Positions 17,381-26,779 of a stretch of 64,000 bases of DNA are shown piece by piece. The DNA lies in contig PGXY01000004.1 in NCBI GenBank assembly GCA_002839375.1, positions 492,028 through 556,027 on the forward strand, given 5' to 3'. The translations under genes were made by a program, and so were the position numbers. Source of the DNA: Spirochaetae bacterium HGW-Spirochaetae-1. GTDB lineage: Bacteria > Spirochaetota > UBA4802 > UBA5550. Every line of letters begins with the position of its first letter. Positions within the stretch are counted from its first letter, which is position 1. Below the pieces are notes generated by a model. It did no database searches. It had not been told where the DNA came from and worked only from the letters and a program-made list of their open reading frames with translations.

Positions 17381-18349
17381 GTGAAGAAATTATTATATAA
17401 CATAACAGTGGTTATAATAATAACTCTTTTCGTCAGCCAGGGGCTCAATGCAGAATCATGGGCGCCTGAGCCGCTGAATGTAGTGGTCCTTGATTTTACC
17501 GTCAACAATGTCTCCTCCGCCAGTGGTGAGATTGCCCGGAACCGGCTGGAAATACTGCTGTATGAAAATCAGCGGGTCCGCATCCTGGAGCGGAGCAAGT
17601 ACCGGGACATCATAGTACAGCAGAACAGGGGGACCCTGCAGTGTTATGATACTCACTGCGCTGCGCAGATCGGGCGATTCCTGTCGGCCGAGTATGTCGT
17701 CATGGGAAGCATTGACCGGATCGAGGATTACACCATTAACATCAGGGTCGTTGATGCCGGATCGGGCAGTATACTTTATGCCTGCAGCGATACCTTTCTT
17801 CGCGAACGAGACCTCCCTCGATGTGTCATGGGTCTCTCGAAAAAGATCAATGCCTATCTGAATGACCCTTATGATGAAAAATCCTTTTCATGGGCTGGGA
17901 TGAACTCCCTGTGGGCGGATATCTCCGCGGGATATATACAGCCCGTTCATGTCCTGTCCGAAAGGGTGTCCAGGGGATTCGCCGTAAACGCGGGCCTGGG
18001 CCTCCAGTATCATAATTTCATGCCTGCTCTAATGACCGGATACCTGGGATTCATCGACAGGGAAAACAAAAAGTATTCTTCCATAGTGCCCATGCTTGGC
18101 GGTATAGGCTATCCCTTTTATTTTACCCGCTGCAGCATTGCCCCATTCATGGCTGCAGGCATCTGTTACAATAAAATCGGCAGTGAAGACAGGAGCGCCC
18201 TGGAGTTCATGATACGCGCGGGAATGAGCGCGGGAATCATGTTTGGCAGGGCGCAGCTTTTTCTTGAGACACAGTATAATTATATAATCGAAACAAAGGC
18301 CGGAATGCAATTTGTAATTTTTAGTGCAGGTGTGCGCTACATGATGTGA
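17381..18349 (+). CDS. CsgG-like exported protein with a C-terminal barrel-like half
   Basis: 322 residues starting at GTG with a signal peptide (cleavage near LNA-ES). Residues about 30-165 resemble the CsgG/curli-assembly fold: LNVVVLDFTVNNVS, RILERSKYRDII, LSAEYVVMGSIDRIEDYTINIRVVDAGSGSILYA. The second half is rich in aromatic-Gly strands and ends QFVIFSAGVRYMM, as in a small outer-membrane barrel. It follows the sigma/membrane pair by 28 nt, so it is likely the third gene of the operon and may be an envelope-stress output. Confidence 0.65.
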   Translation: MKKLLYNITVVIIITLFVSQGLNAESWAPEPLNVVVLDFTVNNVSSASGEIARNRLEILLYENQRVRILERSKYRDIIVQQNRGTLQCYDTHCAAQIGRFLSAEYVVMGSIDRIEDYTINIRVVDAGSGSILYACSDTFLRERDLPRCVMGLSKKINAYLNDPYDEKSFSWAGMNSLWADISAGYIQPVHVLSERVSRGFAVNAGLGLQYHNFMPALMTGYLGFIDRENKKYSSIVPMLGGIGYPFYFTRCSIAPFMAAGICYNKIGSEDRSALEFMIRAGMSAGIMFGRAQLFLETQYNYIIETKAGMQFVIFSAGVRYMM

Positions 18350-18360
18350 GGTAATGCTCT

Positions 18361-19521
18361 ATGAGGAAAATGATGTATTATTCAGGGATATTTCTTGTGG
18401 CAGCTCTGCTGTTTTCATGTATGGATTATGATTATTATAATGAAAATATTTCTGAATATACTTCTAAACCAATATTGATGTCTTTAGATATTTCAAGTGG
18501 AACACTAACCCCGGAATTTAATTCAAAGATTACAAAATATTCTCTATCTATCGAATCATCAATTGATGAGATAACCCTTTATCCGGTACCCCAATTAGAA
18601 AAGTCTGATTTCTATTTTTATTTAGGCGAGGTTCCAATTGGACAAAAAAATGAATGTAGGTCATTGCCGTTACAATATGGAGATAATCTAGTAAAAGTTA
18701 AAATCATCGGAGTAAATAAAAGAATCAATGAATATACTTTAACTGTTAATCGTTTTAATCCTTCTGTTTTTGGTAATGTACTAATAAAGGATACTGATGA
18801 TTTGAAACTGTTATATAAAAAATCAATAATAGATGGAGATTTGACAATTGATTCAGTTAATTCATTGGATATGTTGAATTTAGAGGCTCTGAATTTTTTA
18901 ACTATAATTAGAGGTGATTTAAATATTATAAATAATAAATATTTAGAAGATACTTATGGATTTAAAAATTTGGCGGTTATCGAGGGTGATTTTAATATTA
19001 TTAATAATGAAAAATTAAAAACAGTAAGCGGGTTTGATTCTCTACATTCAATTGAAGGTGATATAAACATTTCATATAATGGCATACTAGAGTCGCTTGA
19101 TGACTTAAATAGTCTGATAAAAAGCTTTAATGGGAATATCACTATTAATACTAATGCTCAATTGATTTCAATTAATTGTTTTCAGAATTTTTACGGCAAT
19201 ATTATGGATGTAAAAATTTCTGGAAATACAAACTTAACCGAAATAAATTCTTTTCAAAATATTTTACAGATTAATAGTCTAATTATTTCTAATAATTTGA
19301 ATATTAATAGAATAGAAATGAGAGCACTTGTTAATATTAATAATGATTTAACTATTTCCTTGAATAACAATTTAACCTCTTTAAATTTTCCTAATTTAGA
19401 AACAGTGCAAGGATTATTTACAATAAGAAATAATAGTAAGCTTTTAACCTCCATAGCTTATGATTTGTGCAGCCAAGTAAATTATGATTCAGAATATGTG
19501 ATTGAGGAAAATAAACTGTAG
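18361..19521 (+). CDS. AT-rich lipoprotein with cadherin-like and receptor-L-like repeats
   Basis: 386 residues with a lipobox (LLFSC, Cys near residue 20). Residues about 38-130 match the cadherin-like beta-sandwich pattern (LDISSGTLTPEFNSKITKYSLSI ... INEYTLTVNR). From residue 145 to the end there are repeats of about 25 residues (I.GDLNI.NN..L....GF..L) like the receptor L domain, an LRR-like beta-helix. It is probably a surface adhesin or carbohydrate-binding protein. The first ten or so codons match the neighbours, then the DNA becomes strongly AT-rich with AAT, ATT and TTA codons, unlike the genes on both sides. This suggests recent acquisition. Confidence 0.7.
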   Translation: MRKMMYYSGIFLVAALLFSCMDYDYYNENISEYTSKPILMSLDISSGTLTPEFNSKITKYSLSIESSIDEITLYPVPQLEKSDFYFYLGEVPIGQKNECRSLPLQYGDNLVKVKIIGVNKRINEYTLTVNRFNPSVFGNVLIKDTDDLKLLYKKSIIDGDLTIDSVNSLDMLNLEALNFLTIIRGDLNIINNKYLEDTYGFKNLAVIEGDFNIINNEKLKTVSGFDSLHSIEGDINISYNGILESLDDLNSLIKSFNGNITINTNAQLISINCFQNFYGNIMDVKISGNTNLTEINSFQNILQINSLIISNNLNINRIEMRALVNINNDLTISLNNNLTSLNFPNLETVQGLFTIRNNSKLLTSIAYDLCSQVNYDSEYVIEENKL

Positions 19522-19732
19522 CATAAATTAATAACAGTCAGAATTGCTTATTCCTTTTCAAAATTATCTTATCCACAGTAAACAGCTTCTGTAAAAAATT
19601 ACTTGTATTGCGATACAATCAGGTTTATTAATACTATGGAAGCGCAATAATTGCGTTTAAATGAGCACTGCCTGTTTCTTTTTATCATGATCGCAGACAT
19701 TTACTGTGACAGGATATTCATTGAGATGCCTG

Positions 19733-20803
19733 ATGAGATTCAATAAATTTAAAATAATTATTTTTGTTCCGGCTATATTATTTCTGTCCTCCCTGCCGGC
19801 CGGGACGCAAAAGCCAGTGAATGCATTTCCCGATACCTCGCGGCTTGATCCAATACTGGCCAGGTTTGAAATGAAAAACCCGGGCTCTGCCGTTGTTATT
19901 ATGAACATAGCGAGCGGCGAGATTGTGTATGTGTTTAACCGGCGTATAGCCCTGGAGCAGCGCTTCCCTCCGGGATCGCTGGCCAAGGTCTGGTCTGCCG
20001 TGGTCCTGCTTGAAAACAGGAGCCTGTTCCGGTTCGATCCCCGTGTTTCTGTCAGGTGCCAGGGGCGTTTCACGCCGGACCCGGGACCGGGATTTTCAGC
20101 TGATGATATGCGGGTGTTCAACCTGTCGCGTGACAGTGGACAAGAACCGCATTTCAGATGCTCTCTCCGGAATGGACACGGCGATGTTATCCTGAGCAGG
20201 GCCTTGATTGATTCATGCAATGTGTATTTCCTCACCGCTGCATGCGGGAATCCCGGTGATTTTTTCCGTCTGCTTATGAACACGTGGCATCTCCATGAAA
20301 ATACGGGATGCAGGCTCGTGGCAGTTACCGAGGAGGATTTCAAGGATATACCCGGCGCCACTTCATTCCGCCGGTGTGCTGCCGCCATCGGAGAAGGGGG
20401 TCTTTTACAGGTTTCCCCCCTCCAGGTTGCTGCTGCTTTTGGGGCCCTTTTTGCCCGTTCTTCCATTTTGAGCCCTTTCGAGGCGCCGTATACGGGCAGG
20501 GTAGAGCAGTATGGGCTGGCCATATCGGACGCAACGGCCGCCATGGTCATTGAACCCATGAGGGAAACCCTCTTGCATGGAACACTGAAGTCTCTGACCG
20601 TGAATAACAGGGAGGTAATTCTCCTGGCAGGCAAAACAGGTACAGCGAGCCATGTAAACGGAAAATACCGGACACACGGATGGAACGTTATCTGCTTCAG
20701 GTTCAGGGAAGAGAAGTATGTTCTGGTCAGCTTTGTGTTCCAGGGAAGCGGATCGGGTCAAGCCAGGAAACTCTCGCAATGCCTCCTGGAGGCCCTGCAC
20801 TGA
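19733..20803 (+). CDS. Penicillin-binding transpeptidase-domain protein
   Basis: 356 residues from ATG 19733, which gives a clean signal peptide; a GTG at 19706 is less likely. It is a single transpeptidase domain with all three active-site motifs: SLAK (S..K, in PGSLAKVW), SCN (in DSCNVYF) and KTG (in AGKTGTA). The pedestal and transglycosylase domains of normal class A or B PBPs are absent. It is much shorter than FtsI or PBP2. It may be a D,D-transpeptidase, a carboxypeptidase or a penicillin-sensing protein. Confidence 0.8.
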   Translation: MRFNKFKIIIFVPAILFLSSLPAGTQKPVNAFPDTSRLDPILARFEMKNPGSAVVIMNIASGEIVYVFNRRIALEQRFPPGSLAKVWSAVVLLENRSLFRFDPRVSVRCQGRFTPDPGPGFSADDMRVFNLSRDSGQEPHFRCSLRNGHGDVILSRALIDSCNVYFLTAACGNPGDFFRLLMNTWHLHENTGCRLVAVTEEDFKDIPGATSFRRCAAAIGEGGLLQVSPLQVAAAFGALFARSSILSPFEAPYTGRVEQYGLAISDATAAMVIEPMRETLLHGTLKSLTVNNREVILLAGKTGTASHVNGKYRTHGWNVICFRFREEKYVLVSFVFQGSGSGQARKLSQCLLEALH

Positions 20804-20899
20804 TCATGGGAAGAGTACCGGATTATACGGTTGACATTTTGGCGATTGGCGATATGATAGGGGAACTGTTCAGTAACAATAATCCGGAGGAAACTGAAA

Positions 20900-22723
20900 A
20901 TGAAACGCATGGCAGGATTTATCTCTATATGCATACTATCTCTATATATTACAGGAACGGGCAGGGGCAATGAAGAGGCAGCCTACCAGAGTAAAATTAT
21001 TTCGGTTAAACTGTACCAGAACCAGGCTGAAATAACACGCACGGCCAGCGTATCCCTGGTGAAAGGACAGAACATGATTGTGCTTTCAACGCTGCCGGAA
21101 CTCCTCTATGACTGGTCCGTGAAAGGGAGCCTGCCCAGGGATTTTCCGGGAAAGATACTTTCCCTGGAAGTGGAAAAGAAAGCACTTATAAAAAAGAAAC
21201 AGACACGCATCCTGGAGATAGAGGAAAAACTGGAAAAGCTGCGTGAGCAGGACCAGGTTTTCGTCGATGATCTTAAAAACATTAAATCCCAGGAAGAGTT
21301 CCTTGATTCCATATTAAAGTTTACCGACCAGACCGTGTCTAAGGAACTGGCAACACGGATACCCCAGGTAAAGGTGTGGGATGATACCCTGGGATGGGTT
21401 GTTGAAAAGAAAAAGAAGCTTCTGAATGAAAAGAGATCCATTGAAAAAAACAGGGAAAAAATCGGCAAGGAAATACAGAACTGGGAGTTTGAGCTTTCCC
21501 AGATCGCCGGCTACAGCTATTTTGAAACCTATCGCTCCCTGAACCAGGCCGTGAGCAGCAACAAATCATCCATGGCGGTTCAGCAGTTCAATGATATAAC
21601 GACAAAATACGCCGAGCGGCGCAAGCTCTTCACGGGAACATCGGGCAAAGTTGATATCGAGAAACGTGTTATCATTTCAATATTCTCGCCGACGGAACGG
21701 TCCGTGGAGGTTACGGTCAGCTATGTCATTCCCAACACCTACTGGAACATGCTCTATGATGTCAGGGCCAGCCGTGAGAAAGGCGATATCAACCTGGTTA
21801 TCTATGGAAATATTTTCCAGAATACCGGCGAGGACTGGAAGGATATCACCCTGGCGTTGTCCACGGGATCTCCCGTGAATACCATCAACCCGCCTGTAGT
21901 GCAGCCCTGGTACCTGGATATAGTGGAGGATCGGGACGAATATGCGGGCGGTGCTTCTAACCGTTCCTTCAGGGCCAAGAAGGCCGAGAAGATGGATTTT
22001 GCCGCCTCCGAATCCGTGGAGGAAAAGGAAGGGGCTCCGGCTTTATTGCCGGAAACCACTATTTCTGAAAAGGGACCCTATCTTGACCTGACCCTGCCTT
22101 TAAAACAGAGCATCCTTTCGTCGGCTAAATATCAGAAAAAATTTATCAAGGATTATGCCATCAGCGGTGCCGATAATGTCCGGTTTTATTACGAAGTAAT
22201 CCCGTCGCAGATCACGAACAGTTTCCTCCGGGTGGAGACATCGAACAGCACGGCCCTTCCCTGGCTCCAGGGTGAAGCCCAGCTCTTCCTGGAAAATGAG
22301 TTCATGGGGAAGGTGGCTATGCCTTTCACACCCGTGGGTAAAAAGGAGGATATTGTGCTTGGCATGGAACCCCGCATAACGGCGAAAAAAGAACTGGTAA
22401 AAAAATACGAGGACACGGCGGGAGTATTCGGCGGGAACCGGCGCATTCTGTATATTTACAAGATCGTCGTGGAGAATCAGATTAAGGCAAACCGGGAGAT
22501 CGTCATCGTCGATAATATTCCCGTTTCGCGCAACAAGAAGATACAGGTAGAGGTTGCAAACCTGTCCCACCCATTCATGAAGGACGGTGTCTTTGAAAAA
22601 ACGACAGATTACGCACAGGGCATACGGAAATGGAAGATGGAGATCGGTGCGGGGAAAAAAGTGGAAATAACCTATGATATAACGGTCTCGTTCGATAAAG
22701 ATACCGATGTGAGCGGTCTGTAA
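20900..22723 (+). CDS. MuiA-type DUF4140/DUF4139 protein
   Basis: 607 residues with an N-terminal signal segment. Residues about 28-95 form the DUF4140 domain (SVKLYQNQAEITRTASVSL, SVKGSLP), followed by a long coiled coil (residues 85-215) and the DUF4139 domain (VTVSYVIPNTYWNMLYDVRAS ... LALSTGSPV). This is the family named after mucoidy inhibitor A. The biochemical role is not established. A MIDAS-free Lys/Glu-rich coil and the export signal suggest an envelope scaffold. Confidence 0.8.
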   Translation: MKRMAGFISICILSLYITGTGRGNEEAAYQSKIISVKLYQNQAEITRTASVSLVKGQNMIVLSTLPELLYDWSVKGSLPRDFPGKILSLEVEKKALIKKKQTRILEIEEKLEKLREQDQVFVDDLKNIKSQEEFLDSILKFTDQTVSKELATRIPQVKVWDDTLGWVVEKKKKLLNEKRSIEKNREKIGKEIQNWEFELSQIAGYSYFETYRSLNQAVSSNKSSMAVQQFNDITTKYAERRKLFTGTSGKVDIEKRVIISIFSPTERSVEVTVSYVIPNTYWNMLYDVRASREKGDINLVIYGNIFQNTGEDWKDITLALSTGSPVNTINPPVVQPWYLDIVEDRDEYAGGASNRSFRAKKAEKMDFAASESVEEKEGAPALLPETTISEKGPYLDLTLPLKQSILSSAKYQKKFIKDYAISGADNVRFYYEVIPSQITNSFLRVETSNSTALPWLQGEAQLFLENEFMGKVAMPFTPVGKKEDIVLGMEPRITAKKELVKKYEDTAGVFGGNRRILYIYKIVVENQIKANREIVIVDNIPVSRNKKIQVEVANLSHPFMKDGVFEKTTDYAQGIRKWKMEIGAGKKVEITYDITVSFDKDTDVSGL

Positions 22724-22768
22724 CGGCGTGGAAATCTGCAATACTAGGAACCGGAGGCCTGTGATAGC

Positions 22769-24538
22769 ATGGCACAATATATAAGGAAAACAAAAATCGT
22801 CTGTACACTGGGACCGGCAACGGACAATGAAGCCGTGCTCAGGCAGCTGTTCCTGAACGGGATGAACGTGGCCAGGCTCAATTTTTCCCACGGTACATAC
22901 GAGGAACACCAGAAGCGCGTGGAACTGTTCATGAAACTACGCGCTGAATTTGGTCTTCCCGTAGGACTCCTCCTGGACACCAAGGGGCCCGAAATCCGGA
23001 TCGGCAAATTCGAAAATGGACCTGTTGAGCTGAAGCAGGGAGAGGTATTCACCCTGACTACAAGGAATGAACCCGGCAGCGACAAACGTGTATCCGTAAC
23101 CTACGCTGGTCTTCCCCGTGATGTGAGCCGCGGTGACCGCATCCTTATGGATGACGGTCTCCTGGAGATGAAGGTGCTTTCCTGTACGGAGACCGATGTC
23201 GAGTGCGAGGTCGTTAACGGCGGACAGCTCAGTAATAACAAGGGAGTCAATGTTCCCGGGGTTAACATCAACCAGCCCTTTGTCAGTGAAAGGGACCGGG
23301 AGGATCTGAAATTCGGCATCCGCAATAACTTTGATTACATTGCGGCCTCTTTTGTGAGGACTGCCGCCGATGTGAAGGACCTGAAAAAGGTATTGGAGGA
23401 AAACAACGGGCTGTTTATAAAAATCATAGCTAAAATTGAGAACAGGGACGGCGTGAACAATATCGATGACATTGTCCGGGTAAGTGACGGTGTCATGGTG
23501 GCGCGGGGTGATATGGGCGTGGAGATTCCCTTCGAGGAGCTTCCGGCCATACAGAAGGAACTCATCAAAAAATGCTTTATCGCCGGCAAGCCGGCAATCA
23601 CGGCAACACAGATGCTTGATTCCATGATACGCAATCCGCGTCCCACCAGGGCCGAGATCACCGATGTTGCCAATGCCATTTACGACAACACCAGCGCCAT
23701 CATGCTCTCCGGTGAAACCTCCGTGGGAAAGTATCCTGTTGAGGCGGTGCTCACCATGTCAAAAATCGCCGTTGAAACCGAAAAAAACATTGATTACATA
23801 AAGCGGTTTCATGATATGGATATATCAGTTTCGCGAAATGTGACTAATGCCATCAGCTACGCCACCTGTGAAACCGCCCATACGCTGAGCGCTTCGGCAA
23901 TCGTATCGGTTACCAAGTCGGGGCATACGGCCCGAATGGTATCCCGATACAGGCCCGCCTGCCCCATCATTGCCACGACAATTTCTGAAAAGGTTTTCAA
24001 CCAGCTTTCCCTGACCTGGGGAGTCTATCCCGTGCTGACGGAGATGAAAGATTCCACAGACGAAATCTTTAACCAGGCCATAGCGAAATCTGCGGAAACC
24101 GCCATAATAAAAAACGGCGACCTGATAGTCATTTCCGGGGGGATGCCGGCCGGGATAAGCGGTACGACAAACACGCTAAAGGTCCATATCGTCGGTGATG
24201 TACTCCTTGAGGGAAGGGGACTCAATAAATTTTCCGCCACGGGAAACCTCTGTGTCATACACCGTGAGAGCGATGCCCTGAAATATTTCACCGCCGGTGA
24301 CATTCTCGTCATTGAGAAAAGCACTGACAATGTGCTCCAGGCAATAAAGAACGCCGCGGCGGTCATAACCGAGGAGGACCCCGATGATTCAAAGGCAGCC
24401 ATAGTGGCGCGTGCCCTGGAAATCCCCGTACTGGCCGGAGCCATGGAGGCCACGGAGATTCTGAAGAGCGGTACCGTTGTAACCGTCGATGCCGGCAGGG
24501 GACTGGTCTTCAGCGGTGTCCGTTCCATCAAGTCCTGA
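22769..24538 (+). CDS. pyk: Pyruvate kinase with C-terminal PEP-utiliser-like domain
   Basis: 589 residues. Catalyses phosphoenolpyruvate + ADP to pyruvate + ATP, the last step of glycolysis. Visible blocks are KTKIVCTLGPATDN at the start, LNFSHGTYEEH, the active-site region IIAKIENRDGVNNIDDI, VARGDMGVEIPFEELP and ATQMLDSMIRNPRPTRAE. After the allosteric C domain there is an extra domain of about 110 residues ending in TVDAGRGLVFSG, as in Bacillus-type enzymes. Length fits that subgroup. Confidence 0.97.
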   Translation: MAQYIRKTKIVCTLGPATDNEAVLRQLFLNGMNVARLNFSHGTYEEHQKRVELFMKLRAEFGLPVGLLLDTKGPEIRIGKFENGPVELKQGEVFTLTTRNEPGSDKRVSVTYAGLPRDVSRGDRILMDDGLLEMKVLSCTETDVECEVVNGGQLSNNKGVNVPGVNINQPFVSERDREDLKFGIRNNFDYIAASFVRTAADVKDLKKVLEENNGLFIKIIAKIENRDGVNNIDDIVRVSDGVMVARGDMGVEIPFEELPAIQKELIKKCFIAGKPAITATQMLDSMIRNPRPTRAEITDVANAIYDNTSAIMLSGETSVGKYPVEAVLTMSKIAVETEKNIDYIKRFHDMDISVSRNVTNAISYATCETAHTLSASAIVSVTKSGHTARMVSRYRPACPIIATTISEKVFNQLSLTWGVYPVLTEMKDSTDEIFNQAIAKSAETAIIKNGDLIVISGGMPAGISGTTNTLKVHIVGDVLLEGRGLNKFSATGNLCVIHRESDALKYFTAGDILVIEKSTDNVLQAIKNAAAVITEEDPDDSKAAIVARALEIPVLAGAMEATEILKSGTVVTVDAGRGLVFSGVRSIKS

Positions 24539-24645
24539 GATGTGTGAGCCGTCCACGGTTATTCACATTTATTTACCTGTTGACATTGCTCTCGTGATAT
24601 GAAATAGTAAGTGCATTAATTATAAAAAGTGTAGTGCAGTTGGTT

Positions 24646-26040
24646 ATGGCAGAAGAAAAAAATGAAAAGCTGAATCTGAAATCAGTAACCTACGACGTGG
24701 TATCGGAAAACCTGCGTGGCCTGGTGAGAGCCGGTGTTCCGGTATTCAGAAAAAATATCGAAGGACAGCTGGTCACCATTCCGGTTGAAAAGCTCGAGCA
24801 TTTTCTGGGTGAAACAGCCAGGGATATCGAACTCTTTATCGAGGATAACTGGCAGGGAAAGGTTTCTGCCCGCAACAGGGAGCGAAGGCCCCTGGCTGCC
24901 AATGCCGGTTCAGCCCTTGCCAGGGCAATGGAACTGTACGGCAATACCGAGGAACAGGTTGGCCGTTTCCAGACTTGCTCTGTCGCCGAGCGGGAGGAAA
25001 TACTGGACGGGAGCATTGAATCGCTGCACGCCCTGCAGAAAAGCAATTCCGATTTTGATATCGAAGCAATCATAAAAATGGTGGAGGTCATCGCCAACAC
25101 CTTTTACGCCAATTACGCAAACCTGGAGGACAACCTTTCCACGGAGAACGTGAGGGAAAATATATTGGGCGTTTTCATTAAAACAGAATGGATAGTGAAG
25201 ATGCTCATTGAGTTTTTCAGGGTTAATAATTCCGATAAAAACTTTCTCCTGATAGAAAAAATTGATACCGGTTCCTACACTATAACCAATATGTGCAAGG
25301 CCCTGCTCTGGTTCATCGGTTTTGGCCTATACTATAATAATTATATCGATAAGGGACTTTTTACAAAAAACATCCGCGGTAATTTCAAGGAAAAACTGCT
25401 TCGATATTATCGCCGCCGGCTGCCCGATATCAATATTTCCGTTGAAACAGTTGTCAGGGGAGGTTTCAGGCGTATTGATACGGAAAAAGACCTGGTCCAG
25501 TATGCGGTCGGGGCCCTGTTGTACGATATAGGCAAGATTCCCTTCATCGCCTATCATGACGGCAATGACGCCTATGACCCTGAAATTGTGAGGCTTCATG
25601 TTCTGACCGGATACAACATGTTACTGAAAACGAAGAGTCACTCCTTCCCGGTTACCGCCATGGCCGCCTTCCATCATGAGTACTATGGCGGGAAAAGGAG
25701 TTATAATTTTTCCGCTCCCGTCATGGGAAAGCTCACGGGAAAAAAATATGATTTCCAAAACGCCGATTATTTCATGACCTATGATGAGAATGAATTTAAA
25801 AACGGCCGCGTCCTGTCCTTTTTTCCCTGCAAGGTGATCGAAATAATCGATGTATTTCTTGCCCTCACGGGAAGAAAAAAGATGTCAAATATAGAGGCCT
25901 TCAAAATGATGAAGACCGAATTTGTGACCAAGAACACACAGCTCGACCCGCTGCTCCTGGAGATATTTATCGATTTTGCCGTCAGCTGCGGCATGTTCGG
26001 CTCCGCGGAGCGTGGAGAAATTGACGCTATAAAATTTTAA
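24646..26040 (+). CDS. Divergent HD-GYP-like domain protein
   Basis: 464 residues from ATG 24646; a GTG 12 nt upstream is less likely. The N-terminal half is helical with no recognised domain. From about residue 285 the sequence follows the HD-GYP layout: LLYDIGKIPF, VLTGYNMLLKTKSHS, AAFHHEYYGG, then CKVIEIIDVFLALTGRKK. The first HD histidine is a Tyr (YD in place of HD) and the GYP loop is replaced by YYGG. Phosphodiesterase activity is therefore doubtful, and it may be a binding or scaffold protein. A TTGACA lies at 24580. Confidence 0.65.
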   Translation: MAEEKNEKLNLKSVTYDVVSENLRGLVRAGVPVFRKNIEGQLVTIPVEKLEHFLGETARDIELFIEDNWQGKVSARNRERRPLAANAGSALARAMELYGNTEEQVGRFQTCSVAEREEILDGSIESLHALQKSNSDFDIEAIIKMVEVIANTFYANYANLEDNLSTENVRENILGVFIKTEWIVKMLIEFFRVNNSDKNFLLIEKIDTGSYTITNMCKALLWFIGFGLYYNNYIDKGLFTKNIRGNFKEKLLRYYRRRLPDINISVETVVRGGFRRIDTEKDLVQYAVGALLYDIGKIPFIAYHDGNDAYDPEIVRLHVLTGYNMLLKTKSHSFPVTAMAAFHHEYYGGKRSYNFSAPVMGKLTGKKYDFQNADYFMTYDENEFKNGRVLSFFPCKVIEIIDVFLALTGRKKMSNIEAFKMMKTEFVTKNTQLDPLLLEIFIDFAVSCGMFGSAERGEIDAIKF

Positions 26041-26185
26041 CCGGGATACTGCCATCGGTAAAAAGACATCCGGATTAACGAGCGGTAAAACCATTCCCAT
26101 ACCGGCAAATATACCACGTTCCCTTTGGGCTCCGGAACAATTTAAAATGCGGTGATAAAAAAAGAATAAAGCCGATGGCCGGGCT

Positions 26186-26770
26186 TTATGCCGAGAACTG
26201 ACGGAGTGCCGCCTTTATCACCGTCTCCAGGGTCGCTTCGGGATTACCCTCCCTGACGCCGTCTATCACCTTCGCTGCCCGGGCCTCGTCGAATCCCAGT
26301 GATACCAGGGCCTCCAGAGCGTCATTGCGGATGCCCGTCGCGGTACCCGATGCGGCCGGGATGGACTCTATTTTTTTCAGCTTTCTCTTCAGTTCGAATA
26401 TAAGCTTTTCCGCCTTCGCTTTCCCGATCCCCGGTATTTTAACAAGCCGGCTGCTATCGTCGTTCTGAACAGACCTGACCAGATCTTCGATGCTGATTCC
26501 CGAAAGGAGCGACAGGGCCATGGAGGGGCCTATACCGCTTATGTTGAGCAGAACGGTAAAAAGCTCCTTTTCCCGCTGTGTGGAAAAACCGAACAGTTTC
26601 ATCTGGTCCTCGCGGTGCAGCGTGTAGATGAAGAGCGTGATATCCTCTTTCCCCTGAATTGTCTCATAGGTGGAAAGGGGAATATGTACCTGGTATCCCA
26701 CACCTCCCACGTCGAGGATGCACTCCATTGGTTTCAGCTCATCGATTTTTCCGGTCAGTTTTGCTATCAT
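26186..26770 (-). CDS. ruvA: Holliday junction branch-migration protein RuvA
   Basis: 194 residues with the three RuvA domains: an N-terminal OB fold (MIAKLTGKIDELKPMECILDVGGVGYQVHIP), tandem helix-hairpin-helix motifs (LLNISGIGPSMALSLLSG and LVKIPGIGKAKAEKLIFELK), and the C-terminal RuvB-contact domain (ALEALVSLGFDEARAAKVI). It binds the four-way junction and loads the RuvB motor. It follows the gene at 26780 on the same strand with a 9-nt gap. ruvB and ruvC are not in the window. Confidence 0.96.
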   Translation of the reverse strand: MIAKLTGKIDELKPMECILDVGGVGYQVHIPLSTYETIQGKEDITLFIYTLHREDQMKLFGFSTQREKELFTVLLNISGIGPSMALSLLSGISIEDLVRSVQNDDSSRLVKIPGIGKAKAEKLIFELKRKLKKIESIPAASGTATGIRNDALEALVSLGFDEARAAKVIDGVREGNPEATLETVIKAALRQFSA

Positions 26771-26779
26771 GGTAGTCCT

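Noticed and set aside
19657..20634. 325-codon minus-strand open frame
   Set aside because: Antisense to the transpeptidase gene, which has all three PBP motifs. The minus frame is low-complexity Arg/Ser-rich.
22100..22909. 269-codon minus-strand open frame
   Set aside because: Antisense to the MuiA-like gene and the start of pyk; composition is not protein-like.
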